A DNA stretch of 51,462 bases, from NCBI GenBank assembly GCA_027324025.1, contig DAHVYW010000128.1, positions 1 through 51,462 on the forward strand, read 5' to 3'. Position 1 is the stretch's first letter, and every line of letters begins with the position of its first letter. The stretch is from JAJZQD01 sp021847735. GTDB lineage: Bacteria; Bacillota; Thermincolia; Thermincolales; UBA2595. The notes beneath the pieces were generated by a model, which saw nothing but the letters and a program-made list of their open reading frames with translations, did no database searches and was not told where the DNA came from. Shown piece by piece: positions 16,587-24,978 of this stretch. Position numbers and translations under genes: made by a program.

Positions 16587-16602
16587 TGCAAAATCCATGC
16601 CA
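16587..16602 (-). promoter_or_regulatory. Sigma-54 promoter of the hydrogenase operon
   Basis: The - strand reads TGGCAT, 5 bases, TTGCA, against the sigma-54 consensus TGGCAC-N5-TTGCW. Only the sixth base differs; the GG and GC pairs and their spacing are exact. It points at the hydrogenase small subunit. The adjacent upstream gene encodes a sigma-54-dependent activator. Confidence 0.8.
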
Positions 16603-16633
16603 TGCGAATACCGGGGGTTTCCACGGTTGTGTT

Positions 16634-16648
16634 GTATATTAAATATAC
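16634..16648. promoter_or_regulatory. Palindrome upstream of the sigma-54 promoter, possible activator site
   Basis: GTATATT and AATATAC form a 7-bp inverted repeat around one base, 32 bases upstream of the -24 element. A second palindrome, TTACATGTAA, lies at about 16703-16714. Sigma-54 activators bind dyads upstream of the promoter, usually somewhat farther away. Which dyad is used cannot be told. Confidence 0.35.
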
Positions 16649-16739
16649 AGTGAATACCCTGAGCCTTGAGTATTGGCTTAAGTCTGTTTGAAATGTATAC
16701 TTTCTTTACATGTAAGTTTTATACTACACTTGTAGTTTA

Positions 16740-18944
16740 TTATTCTGACTGGGCAAGACCGTACTTCTTAAGTTTTTGGTACAACGTTACCCTCGTAATT
16801 CCCAATAGCTTGGCAGCCATGACTTTGTTGTTTTTTGTCCTCTGAATAGCCTCTACGATTAACTGGCGTTCCACCTCTCTGACGGTGTCCTTCATGGGCT
16901 TGAGTTCAATGGCCGAGGGGTCGCGCCCGAGGGCTTGAATATGGGGAGGGAGGGTATCTGGGCGGACAACATTGCCTTCAGCCAGGAATTGCGCCCGCTC
17001 AATAATGTTCTCCAGTTCCCGCACGTTACCCGGCCAGGAGTACTTTAACAGCAATTCCATCGTCTCTTCGGAGAAGACCTTCGGGGAAACGTTCTTTTCT
17101 CTGGATATTTTTTCAACGAAGTACCCTATCAGCAGCGGGATATCCTGATTACGCTCCCTAAGGGGCGGAACATACAATGGTAAAACATTGAGACGGTAAA
17201 ACAGGTCAATCCTGAACTTTCCTTCGGAGATTAGTCTGCGGAGGTCCTTATTGGTTGCCGCGATTACCCTGACATCAAATTTGATGACCCTGGTCCCGCC
17301 CACCCGTTCAAACTCCCTTTCCTGGAGAACTCGTAGGAGTTTGGCCTGCATGGTTAGGGGGAGGTCCCCGATTTCGTCAAGCAGCAGGGTGCCCCCGTTG
17401 GCCAGTTCAAATTTCCCCGGTTTTCCACCCTTACGGGCGCCGGTAAAGGCGCCTTCTTCATATCCGAAGAGCTCCGATTCCAGCAGCAGTTCAGGTAATG
17501 CTGCACAGTTTATCGCTACAAAGGGTTTTTTACTGCGGGAACTGATATTATGGATGGCCTGGGCTACAATTTCCTTGCCGACCCCGCTTTCTCCCTGGAG
17601 CAGAACTGTGGAATTGCCGACAGCCGCTTTTTCTGTAACCTTTTTGAGATTAACAATAATGGGGCTTTCTCCTATAATGGTATCCAGAATGTACCTGCTT
17701 GCCTTTGGGAGATTAAGCCGGTCGCGGTAGTATTCAATTTCTCCGCGGGACTTGGCCAACAAATACGGCAGACACATGTCCGTTTCGGCCAGACCCTGGT
17801 ACACCGCAATCGCCTTTTCCCGGCACGTTTCATAACCGCACGACCCGCAGTTCAGTTCATCTTCGGGTGTGGTCTTGTAGGTATGTTTCAGGATTTCCTT
17901 AATCTCCTTTTCCGTCGGAAAAGGCAATATAACTGAGCGGTCAATAAATTCCCGGCTCAGGTCCAGGCTTGGCAGTTTTTCGCTGAGTTTGGGACGTAAT
18001 TTATGGGAATACTGCAGTACCAGCTCTTTACGGGAAAACAAATCAATGTCGGTATCAATTTCGGGACCGTCAACACAGCCTTTGCAAAAAAGGATGTCCA
18101 GAAACCCGGGCGCAATTTTACCCTGGCTGAGGTTCTGAATTACCTCAACACAGTCGTCTTTACCTTCAATGATAGACAGTTCCGGAATAATTTCCCCTTC
18201 CAGCCCCAGGTTCTTTAATAACCCGCCGGAAACCGGAAAAATCCTCGGCAAAACCTGTCCGGCTTCCTTTACAACATCTTTCTTCGGTTCCAGTTTAATG
18301 TCGTGTTCCTCGAACATGCATTTTAACTCTCTGAAGGTCAGGACTGCATTAACCAAATTGCGTTTATCACTGCGGGACTCCTCTTTTTTGGCCACACAGG
18401 GACCAATAAAAACTACCTGGGCATATTTATTCTTCCTGCGTACATATTTGGCTGTTGCCATTACAGCTGAATCGATGGGCGCCAGCATCGGGATAAGGTT
18501 GGGGTAGTGACGTTCGATCAGGCCGACTACGGCCGGACAGTACGAAGAAATCACCGTACCGGGGTGTTTGCTTAGATAGTCTTTATACTCTGGTACCGTG
18601 AGTTTGACCCCTATGGCAACCTCTTCCACGGAACTAAAACCGAGTTTGATTAGGGCGGAAACCATTTCCCCGGCCTCTATCCCGGGGAAGGCGGCAGGAA
18701 ATGAAGGGGCCAGCATGGCCACTGTTGTCTGGGTCTTTAAGTAAACCCTGACCGAATCCATATCGCGATTATCAATTTTTTTAGCCTTTTGGGCACAGAC
18801 CCTCACGCAGTTGCCACAACTGATACACCGGTCATCCACAATTACGGCCTGGCCGTCTTCAACCTTGATGGCTTTGGCCGGACAATTGCGGATACAGGAA
18901 TAACAGGTCTGGCACTTTTCCTGGATTGTAACCACTACACCCAT
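16740..18944 (-). CDS. Sigma-54-dependent activator with ferredoxin and [FeFe]-hydrogenase-like sensor domains
   Basis: This 734-residue protein reads, in order: two [4Fe-4S] motifs (CQTCYSCIRNCP, CISCGNCVRVCA, residues 9-50); an [FeFe]-hydrogenase-like domain (about 70-340); a four-Cys FeS segment (NCGSCGYETC near 370); an AAA+ domain with GESGVGKE near 430, GAFTGA and ATNKDL; and a Fis-type helix-turn-helix at the C-terminus. H-cluster positions are altered: SSYCP for TSCCP, GPCVAKK, and FCKGC for CPGGC. It is therefore probably a redox or H2 sensor and not an enzyme. It lies directly upstream of the hydrogenase operon, whose promoter is of sigma-54 type, so it is the probable activator. 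Confidence 0.9.
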   Translation of the reverse strand: MGVVVTIQEKCQTCYSCIRNCPAKAIKVEDGQAVIVDDRCISCGNCVRVCAQKAKKIDNRDMDSVRVYLKTQTTVAMLAPSFPAAFPGIEAGEMVSALIKLGFSSVEEVAIGVKLTVPEYKDYLSKHPGTVISSYCPAVVGLIERHYPNLIPMLAPIDSAVMATAKYVRRKNKYAQVVFIGPCVAKKEESRSDKRNLVNAVLTFRELKCMFEEHDIKLEPKKDVVKEAGQVLPRIFPVSGGLLKNLGLEGEIIPELSIIEGKDDCVEVIQNLSQGKIAPGFLDILFCKGCVDGPEIDTDIDLFSRKELVLQYSHKLRPKLSEKLPSLDLSREFIDRSVILPFPTEKEIKEILKHTYKTTPEDELNCGSCGYETCREKAIAVYQGLAETDMCLPYLLAKSRGEIEYYRDRLNLPKASRYILDTIIGESPIIVNLKKVTEKAAVGNSTVLLQGESGVGKEIVAQAIHNISSRSKKPFVAINCAALPELLLESELFGYEEGAFTGARKGGKPGKFELANGGTLLLDEIGDLPLTMQAKLLRVLQEREFERVGGTRVIKFDVRVIAATNKDLRRLISEGKFRIDLFYRLNVLPLYVPPLRERNQDIPLLIGYFVEKISREKNVSPKVFSEETMELLLKYSWPGNVRELENIIERAQFLAEGNVVRPDTLPPHIQALGRDPSAIELKPMKDTVREVERQLIVEAIQRTKNNKVMAAKLLGITRVTLYQKLKKYGLAQSE

Positions 18945-19058
18945 CAGTAAACACCCCGACTTTCATGCCGTATCCCGCTATGAGCGCGCGCTGCTGTACT
19001 ACATACCTTGGCCTTTGCCAACAATTTGGCCAGGTTTTATTATTTCCTGTAATACAAC

Positions 19059-19082
19059 AAAAGGCAGGAACCCCTGCCTTTG
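19059..19082 (-). terminator. Hairpin downstream of the 19197 gene
   Basis: AAGGCAGG (19061-19068) pairs with CCTGCCTT (19073-19080) around 4 bases. TTG and TTG follow on the - strand. It is a second, weaker terminator behind the hairpin at 19131. Confidence 0.45.
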
Positions 19083-19123
19083 AATACTACTGATGTAATT
19101 CGCCAAATAATGATGTTTTCCTC

Positions 19124-19160
19124 CCGGAAAAAAATAGAATTCTCTATAGAATTCTATTTT
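19124..19160 (-). terminator. AT-rich intrinsic terminator after the 19197 gene
   Basis: A perfect 13-bp stem (19131-19143 with 19148-19160) has a 4-base loop and is flanked by A/T runs. On the - strand it ends in a run of seven T residues. It lies 37 bases past the stop codon at 19197. Confidence 0.6.
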
Positions 19161-19196
19161 AGGCAAGAAATTATTAATATGATAGGCAGCAGGAGT

Positions 19197-19739
19197 TTAG
19201 CCGCGTTCACCTGCTCCCCTTTTTCGGTCGTATCTAAGTTCCGGGCCCTGTTTTTCATTGGAAGTTTTTTTTTCCTGTTCGTCTTCAGGTACTTCGGTGC
19301 TTTCACCCCCTGCGGCCTCCACCGGCGGATTACCTTGCCCTTGCGGGGAAGCTCCGGCCTGGCTGTTTAACATACTAAAGAGTGATAACAATAGGTTCGG
19401 ATTAATTTTCTTTTTGGCTGCAAGGCCGCCTAACAGACCCATCAAGTCCGGCTGGCCTGAACCCTGGTTCTTTAGCAGTCCGGACAAGGTGTCGACCAGG
19501 GACTGCTGCCCCGCCGCCCCACTGTTCCCCTCCGTTGAACCGGTGATTTCTTTGAAGCCGTTCTCCGGGCTGCCGTGAACAACACTCATAATACTGAGCA
19601 CATTAAACAAGCCGAGAAAGCCCAGCATTAGATTCGGGGTTAATTTATGATCTGTCTGCCTGTCTAACAGTACCATGAGTTTATCTACCAGATGCTTGCC
19701 TTTATCCTGGGGCCCAAGCAGATCCGATAAGTCGTCCAA
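19197..19739 (-). CDS. Hypothetical protein with a repeated PNLxL helix motif
   Basis: This 180-residue protein starts at TTG behind a strong AAGGAGGTGG site. Two similar segments appear: LTPNLMLGFLGLFNVLS near residue 37 and INPNLLLSLFSMLNSQ near 113. Each is preceded by Lys and joined by Ser/Gly-rich linkers. The last 45 residues are strongly charged and rich in Glu/Lys/Arg. There is no signal peptide, and the hydrophobic stretches are short for membrane spans. I do not recognise the family. It lies between the sigma-54 regulator and ybaB, 40 bases from the latter and in the same direction. Confidence 0.6.
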   Translation of the reverse strand: MDDLSDLLGPQDKGKHLVDKLMVLLDRQTDHKLTPNLMLGFLGLFNVLSIMSVVHGSPENGFKEITGSTEGNSGAAGQQSLVDTLSGLLKNQGSGQPDLMGLLGGLAAKKKINPNLLLSLFSMLNSQAGASPQGQGNPPVEAAGGESTEVPEDEQEKKTSNEKQGPELRYDRKRGAGERG

Positions 19740-19779
19740 TCCGCCACCTCCTTAATATTTTGTTTGCTTTGGCTGCTGT

Positions 19780-20106
19780 TTAAAATAATCCCGGCATATT
19801 GGGAATGTTCAGCCCCCCCGTAACTTTGTTCATTTCCTGGTTAGCCAGGTTTTTTGATTTTTCCAGAGCCTTGTTGACCGCAGTTACCAAAAGTTCCTGT
19901 ATAACTCTTGAATTGGCCGGGTGTATAATTCCCGGATCAAGGACAATATCGATGATTTCCTGCCTGCCGTTGGCCACAACCTTTACCGACCCGGCGTCAA
20001 CTACCTCTTCGACACGCATATTTTTTAGTTCTTCCTGGGCTTGCGCCATATCGTTTTGCATTTTCTGGGCCTGCTGCAGGAGTTTGCCCAACTGTCCTTC
20101 AAGCAA
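19780..20106 (-). CDS. YbaB/EbfC-family nucleoid-associated protein
   Basis: This 108-residue protein matches the family in length and pattern: an N-terminal coiled helix (LGKLLQQAQKMQNDMAQAQEEL), the central VKVVANGRQEIIDIVLDPGII, a second helix with AVNKALEKSKNLA, and a Gly/Pro-rich tail. YbaB proteins bind DNA as dimers in the cytoplasm. The start is TTG with AAGGGGGC upstream. It usually lies between dnaX and recR, but neither is here, so the gene has been separated from its common partners. Confidence 0.92.
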   Translation of the reverse strand: MLEGQLGKLLQQAQKMQNDMAQAQEELKNMRVEEVVDAGSVKVVANGRQEIIDIVLDPGIIHPANSRVIQELLVTAVNKALEKSKNLANQEMNKVTGGLNIPNMPGLF

Positions 20107-20211
20107 TTTTATTGCCCCCTTAACTTGTTTATAACTAACATTATTAAACTATATTCAGATCGATACCATAAGTTTCACGTTCTGTGACCTTTTTTAATAT
20201 ATATTTGCTTA

Positions 20212-20238
20212 ATAAAAAATAGGGATGCTTTCGCATCC
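20212..20238 (-). terminator. Intrinsic terminator of the larA operon
   Basis: GGATGC-GAAA-GCATCC on the - strand (20223-20238) is followed by CTATTTTTTA. It has a GNRA tetraloop and lies 40 bases after the DUF4911-like stop. Confidence 0.8.
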
Positions 20239-20278
20239 AGATTTACATAGTGTCTCTCCGCCTCTGTTGTTATCTTTT

Positions 20279-20542
20279 TCATTCTAGTATCTTCACCTGA
20301 TGCGGAAAATTATTGACTATTTTTCTTACTTCGGGCATGTTGTGAGGAGTTGCGTATAAAGCCACCACGCCCTCCCTGGCGTTGATTGGTGAAATAAAAA
20401 CCAGGTGGCAGTACGCCTCCATAATTTTTGTAAAGAAATGGACCTGGTGCGCTTCCATTTGCACCCTGATGCAGGTTGACGGGTCAACCAAATCCGCCAG
20501 GAACCTGCTTACACACCCGTCGCCCCGGTAATGCCGGACCAT
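20279..20542 (-). CDS. Small DUF4911-like protein
   Basis: This 87-residue protein resembles the DUF4911 family: a segment EAHQVHFFTKIMEAYCHLVFISPINAREG-like in spacing, with a following ATPHNMPEV segment. No catalytic motif is visible. The ATG follows GGAGGG and begins 2 bases after the larA-family stop, so translation of the two is coupled. Its function is unknown. The constant pairing with a metal enzyme relative would be worth testing in other genomes. Confidence 0.6.
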   Translation of the reverse strand: MVRHYRGDGCVSRFLADLVDPSTCIRVQMEAHQVHFFTKIMEAYCHLVFISPINAREGVVALYATPHNMPEVRKIVNNFPHQVKILE

Positions 20543-20544
20543 AT

Positions 20545-21801
20545 TTAACCCTCCCCCGGTTGAGGTACTGTTATCCCACCCCAGGGTATAACCAGCACCC
20601 TGGCTTCGCTGCCTTTTATTTCACACGCCGTGTTAACGGCCGCCTGCAAAGATTCGTAAGGTTCAAAAAAGAGTTTGCGCACCGTCGCTGGAAGCAAACC
20701 GGAAACCCAGAAAATACGGGCCTTTTTGACCGCCCCTGCTAGGAAGGCCGCTTTATGCCCCCCCAGGACAAATTCCCGCCGGCTTCTTCCCTCTATGTCT
20801 CCGGGACTTGATGCCTGGTTCATCCACTCTTCAAACACAGGATCCCCGAGTCCCTCGGGGCATTTGGCCGCTACAATTATAATACCTCCGTCCTTAACGG
20901 CCTTCAAGGCGTTTTGCACGGTTTTTTGGGCCTGGTATACCGTGTTGTCTTTTGGCTCCCCGCCCGGAGAAACTATTACGATGTCCGCGGCTTCCGTTAT
21001 TCTTACCCGGTACATCTTTTCGGCTGCAATACAACCTACCCTGTGGGCATCTATAGGGTCGCCAGCCACCAGGTGCACTACCTGGCCGGTCTCGTTTATC
21101 ACCACATTAAGGATAAAGCCCAGATTGGCAATCCGGGCAAACTCTTCCATATCATGGCGGACAATATTTTCTTCCAGCAGCCCAGGACCGCTTTCCCCAA
21201 GGGTGCTAAGCCGGTGATTATGTTCAAGGGCGGAATGACTTGCCGCTCCCACAGCAACAGCCTTGACTCCTCCTGTATACCCCGCCAGCTGATGAATCTC
21301 AATATTGCCGAGGGCCACAACCAGGTCTGCCTGGGCTAGCGGCACTGATACCTCAACAGGGGTTCCCCTTTTAGTAATCCCTAACAGCGTATACCCCGTT
21401 TCCCTGCTGTGAAAACACCTTACCTGCCCATAAAGCGGCCCTAGCAAAGCCGCTTTTTCCTGTTCGGTAACAGGGCGGTGGTTACCAATCCCAATTATAA
21501 CGGTAACAGAATCCTTTGAAATTCCGGCCTCTTCCAACTCGCCAAACAGGACCGGCAGTATCAGGTGAGACGGGAGCGGCCGGGTACGGTCGCTAATCAC
21601 CACGACAGCCTTTCGGACCCCTCGGGCCAAAACCCTCAGAGGCTCGGAATTAACCGGGCACCTCAGGGAACCAATTATCTCTTTGTTCAAGTCATCCACA
21701 GGGGTTTGAGAATTGGGCCTTACCTCCCCTAAAAACCGGCACTGGGGAATATTGGCCCAGATATCTTCGTTTCCGTATCGCAGGCAGATATCCACAGCCA
21801 A
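20545..21801 (-). CDS. LarA-family (nickel-dependent lactate racemase-like) protein
   Basis: This protein of about 418 residues matches LarA in length and motifs: GIGNHRPVT (first catalytic His), EIHQLAGYTGGVKAV (second His and the Lys that carries the nickel-pincer cofactor), and SALEHNH (nickel-ligand His). LarA interconverts D- and L-lactate, and the family includes other 2-hydroxyacid racemases. The cofactor genes larB, larC and larE are not in the window. The start was set at TTG 21801 with GGGGGGAAG before it. A TTG at 21819 overlapping the upstream stop is the alternative. Substrate is uncertain. Confidence 0.82.
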   Translation of the reverse strand: MAVDICLRYGNEDIWANIPQCRFLGEVRPNSQTPVDDLNKEIIGSLRCPVNSEPLRVLARGVRKAVVVISDRTRPLPSHLILPVLFGELEEAGISKDSVTVIIGIGNHRPVTEQEKAALLGPLYGQVRCFHSRETGYTLLGITKRGTPVEVSVPLAQADLVVALGNIEIHQLAGYTGGVKAVAVGAASHSALEHNHRLSTLGESGPGLLEENIVRHDMEEFARIANLGFILNVVINETGQVVHLVAGDPIDAHRVGCIAAEKMYRVRITEAADIVIVSPGGEPKDNTVYQAQKTVQNALKAVKDGGIIIVAAKCPEGLGDPVFEEWMNQASSPGDIEGRSRREFVLGGHKAAFLAGAVKKARIFWVSGLLPATVRKLFFEPYESLQAAVNTACEIKGSEARVLVIPWGGITVPQPGEG

Positions 21802-21815
21802 CTTCTTCCCCCCCG

Positions 21816-22115
21816 TCAAAGCAAAGGCTGCTGGCTGGATTTAACCAGCGGAGAGAATTTAAGTTCAATTCCCCCATCCATAATCAGGAGAAGGGTTTGG
21901 TCGCTGTTGACCGGGCCGACCCTGTAAATCTCTTCTTCCTGGAGCAGCAGTTCCCCCGTGCCTGACGTCAGGATTAACCTGTCAGCACTAACCTGGCGGG
22001 CATCATTTACAATCATACTGAAAGAACTGGACAGTTCGCTACCCATATGGCCTGAGACGGCCAAGGGCTTGACCTGTTCAAAATAACCCTGAAATCTGGT
22101 AAGCCGTACACCCAT
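21816..22115 (-). CDS. Hypothetical protein upstream of the LarA-family gene
   Basis: This 99-residue protein starts at ATG 22115 behind AAGGAGG. It looks like a small beta-rich domain (alternating hydrophobic strands, DQTLLLIMDGGIEL near the end), with no cysteine cluster, signal or membrane span. I do not recognise it. It abuts the LarA-family gene and is likely in the same transcript. Confidence 0.6.
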   Translation of the reverse strand: MGVRLTRFQGYFEQVKPLAVSGHMGSELSSSFSMIVNDARQVSADRLILTSGTGELLLQEEEIYRVGPVNSDQTLLLIMDGGIELKFSPLVKSSQQPLL

Positions 22116-22184
22116 GTTCTGCCTCCTTACAACTGACTTACCATTAGTTTTGCCACTAAATAAACATATATGCAAACCTCCGCG

Positions 22185-23033
22185 CTACTTATCGGCCACA
22201 AGGTAACCATTATCGAGAATAACTTTCTTCCCTTCCCAGCCCAGGGCAAAATCCACAAATTCCTTGGCCGCGCCCTGGGGCTCACCCTTTGTAAGCAAAT
22301 ATAGATTTTTAATCAGGGGATATTTCCCATTTTGGTAGTTTTCCACAGTCGGCAGCCTACCGTCAAGGGACAGTGGTTTAATCTTCTGGTCGTCGGCTTT
22401 GATTGCCCCCATGTCAGTCCACCCTATGGAATCCCTGATAGAGGTAATTCCCTCGTTCATGGCCAGAAAGTTCTTGAGAATAACTGCCTCGGGAGGAATA
22501 CCAAGATTTGAAAACCCTTTAATATACTTATCCACCACCACCCTTGTGGCCTGTCCCCGCTCCCCAATCAGGACAACAATTTTCCTGTCAGGTCCACCCA
22601 CCGAACTCCAGTTGGTAATCCGACCGGAAAATATTCCCCTCACCTGCTGACTGCTAAGGCCAGAGATTGGTGTCGACGGGTTGACGGCAAAAACAACAAT
22701 TGTTTTGGCATATAAAGTCTGCTGCAACCCGGCCTCACCTTGGGTTTTGTTAATCGGGAGAGAGTCCAGGCCAATATCGAGATTGCCTTCCAGGGTGTTT
22801 CTTATGGTATCTTCTGTATCTAAAGATGCGGGTATCTCGATAGCTACATCTTTATGCTTTTCCATATATACATCCGCCAGTTTCCCAAGCAGCGGGATAT
22901 TGGCCCCAGTGCCGCCAATAGTCAACTTTTCCTTCCTGGGCACGGTAAGGGTACCGGCCTGCTGGTGGCTGCCGCAGCCAGCAGAAAACACCAGTGCAAT
23001 CAGGGTTAAGGATGCAACTAGCCTGGAAAACAT
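22185..23033 (-). CDS. PstS-like phosphate-type substrate-binding lipoprotein
   Basis: This 282-residue protein has a lipoprotein signal ending in VFSAGC (lipobox near residue 20). The periplasmic-binding fold of the PstS family follows: GGTGANIPLLGKLADVY, the IGLDSLPI segment, ISGLSSQQVRGIFSGRITNWSSVGG, and a REsGQATR-like ligand loop seen as GERGQATR. It would sit on the outer face of the membrane. No pstC, pstA or pstB follows, so it may serve an ABC system elsewhere or act in sensing. The ATG has a GGAGGAG site. Confidence 0.88.
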   Translation of the reverse strand: MFSRLVASLTLIALVFSAGCGSHQQAGTLTVPRKEKLTIGGTGANIPLLGKLADVYMEKHKDVAIEIPASLDTEDTIRNTLEGNLDIGLDSLPINKTQGEAGLQQTLYAKTIVVFAVNPSTPISGLSSQQVRGIFSGRITNWSSVGGPDRKIVVLIGERGQATRVVVDKYIKGFSNLGIPPEAVILKNFLAMNEGITSIRDSIGWTDMGAIKADDQKIKPLSLDGRLPTVENYQNGKYPLIKNLYLLTKGEPQGAAKEFVDFALGWEGKKVILDNGYLVADK

Positions 23034-23080
23034 GCTTCACTCCTCCGTTCCGGGTAATTGATGTTTACTTGCGGAAAGTG

Positions 23081-23260
23081 TCAGGTAAGGCTGTCCTCGT
23101 CTACTGCGTTTAAAAACACGTCAACAATCTGGGGATCGAAGTCGGTACCTTTACCCCGGATAATCTCTTCCCTGGCCTCAGCAAAGGTTCTTGTCGACCG
23201 GTAAGGCCGGTAAGAAGTCATGGTGTCAAAACTATCAGCAATCTTCAAAATCCGCATAAT
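23081..23260 (-). pseudogene. Out-of-frame remnant of an HD-GYP domain
   Basis: About 59 codons in a frame different from the upstream gene read ILKIADSFDTMTSYRPYR and then GTDFDPQIVDVFL. These are the end of an HD-GYP c-di-GMP phosphodiesterase (canonical form ADAFDAMTSxRPYR...GTQFDPxVV). The HD and GYP motifs themselves are missing. It overlaps the last 26 bases of the GGDEF gene. The simplest reading is a GGDEF-HD-GYP fusion that lost its middle by deletion, leaving this tail out of frame. There is no ribosome site of its own. Confidence 0.75.
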
Positions 23261-24857
23261 AGAGTACAACCTTGTTTTTACTGATATATTTCGCCTTATA
23301 AAGAGCATCGTCCGCCAGTTTGATTAAATCATCCTTATTACTGGCATTGTCCGGGTAAGAAGCTATACCAAGAGATACAGTAACCTTGCCGTTAGGCTGC
23401 CCCTCTCTCCCTACAAAGGGATATCCCTCCACGGCAAGCCTGATTCTCTCGCCTACGTCATAAGCGTCTAAGGCGCCGGTGTTCACCAGAATTACGGCAA
23501 ACTCTTCCCCGCCGTATCTGGCAGCAATGTCCACAGACCTTATGCTGCCGGCCAGGAGTTTCGCGATTACCTGCAAAACTTTGTCACCGGCCGGATGACC
23601 AAGATTGTCATTATAATGCTTAAAATAATCTATGTCCAGGATAATCAGGGAAAGCGCAGAACCGGTGCGTTCCGCCCGCTGGATTTCCTGGGCTATCCTT
23701 TGCTGAAAGAACCTGTGGTTATATAAACCGGTTAACCCGTCGACAGTAGCCAGGTGTTCGGCCTGATCCAGCCTTTCTTTGATACGTTCGGCCATAAAGT
23801 TAATACCGTTACCCAGTTCGCCGAATTCGTCCCTTGTAATAACCTCAATTTTTTGGGTAAAGTCCCCCTGCGTTATGGCCTTGGTAATCCGCATCATGGT
23901 TTGCAGCGGCCGTACAAGTACCTTGGCAATTAAGGTAGCACAAAGGAAGACCAGAAGCATCGCCAGCAAAGTGGTACGCACAATATCCATGGATATGCCT
24001 TGCTTAATGGCAATTAAATCATCGTTGGGGACCATTATCGAAATCAGGCCCCTGCTTCCAATTGTGCGCCAGACATTTATATAGTCCATGTCGTTCCAGA
24101 CAATACGGGTAGGCACCAGTTTATTACCTTGAGAGCTGACAGTGATATCCCGAAGAACCTGGAAGGCCAGAGCAGGTTCCAGGGTTGAAGCCACTACAGT
24201 CCTGTCTAAGATAAGGGTAATCTCCACGCCCTCTCTTTTTTTGATGATATCCAGTTCTTTTTCACCAATATGCCTGTCCAGCAACAGCACCGGGCCCCTA
24301 TAGTTCACCCCTGAACTGGAGTGCACCGGTGTAATGGCATATATCTCCAGCCCATTTTCAGAGACTGCCAGGGTTGACGTTGTAATACCTGCCAAACCCT
24401 TTTTTATCAACGGGGCAGCATCCTCATGAATCTTTGGGGAATTGGCAACCTGGACCAAAATCTGCCCGTTTCTGTCAAATATAATAATTTTTTGCTGCCT
24501 GGAAACCTGTTTGGAATCAACCAGAATTTCATAGAGCTTCCGTTTATCGCCATTTTTCAGAGCCTGCTCAATTTCCACAGAATCCCCAAGCAAACTGGCG
24601 TAAGTTACGAGTGTCTCTCTTTCCTCTTCCACACTCTGGATAGTGGAGTTCAGAACCGCAACTGCCCTGCGTACCTCCATCTGCTCGATCTTTTCACTTA
24701 TTTTGTTAATCACAAAATAGGACAATGAGGCCACAACAATTAGCATCACAACAAAAAACGGCACAAGAATTTTAATACCAACACTTACACTCATGTTGGT
24801 TTCGCTAAAAGCCACGATTTTCTTTAAGGTTTTTTCGGACATTCTCTGACCAACCAC
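23235..24857 (-). CDS. Membrane diguanylate cyclase: sensor, HAMP, GGDEF
   Basis: This 540-residue protein has a first transmembrane helix near residues 28-50, an extracellular Cache-like sensor domain to about 280, and a second helix near 290. A HAMP linker (VLVRPLQTMMRITKAI) and a GGDEF domain follow. The active site is GGEEF, with an RxxD inhibitory site five residues before it (RSVD). It should make c-di-GMP in response to an external signal. The reading frame stops at DFEDC, just where an HD-GYP tail continues in another frame, so the protein may be a shortened form of a bifunctional enzyme. GGDEF itself is complete. Confidence 0.9.
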   Translation of the reverse strand: MVGQRMSEKTLKKIVAFSETNMSVSVGIKILVPFFVVMLIVVASLSYFVINKISEKIEQMEVRRAVAVLNSTIQSVEEERETLVTYASLLGDSVEIEQALKNGDKRKLYEILVDSKQVSRQQKIIIFDRNGQILVQVANSPKIHEDAAPLIKKGLAGITTSTLAVSENGLEIYAITPVHSSSGVNYRGPVLLLDRHIGEKELDIIKKREGVEITLILDRTVVASTLEPALAFQVLRDITVSSQGNKLVPTRIVWNDMDYINVWRTIGSRGLISIMVPNDDLIAIKQGISMDIVRTTLLAMLLVFLCATLIAKVLVRPLQTMMRITKAITQGDFTQKIEVITRDEFGELGNGINFMAERIKERLDQAEHLATVDGLTGLYNHRFFQQRIAQEIQRAERTGSALSLIILDIDYFKHYNDNLGHPAGDKVLQVIAKLLAGSIRSVDIAARYGGEEFAVILVNTGALDAYDVGERIRLAVEGYPFVGREGQPNGKVTVSLGIASYPDNASNKDDLIKLADDALYKAKYISKNKVVLYYADFEDC

Positions 24858-24978
24858 ACAAACACCACCATGAAGAAAAACTATAGATAAATATACTATT
24901 TCTATTGCCAGTTTCCAATTCCTTTAAATCCATCTCTCTTATTAGGACTAAATCGCGATATGATAATAAAAGCACGAA

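Noticed and set aside
23235..23240. TGA of the GGDEF gene as a selenocysteine codon, given selB nearby
   Set aside because: It is followed directly by TAG in the same frame, and the HD-GYP tail continues in a different frame.
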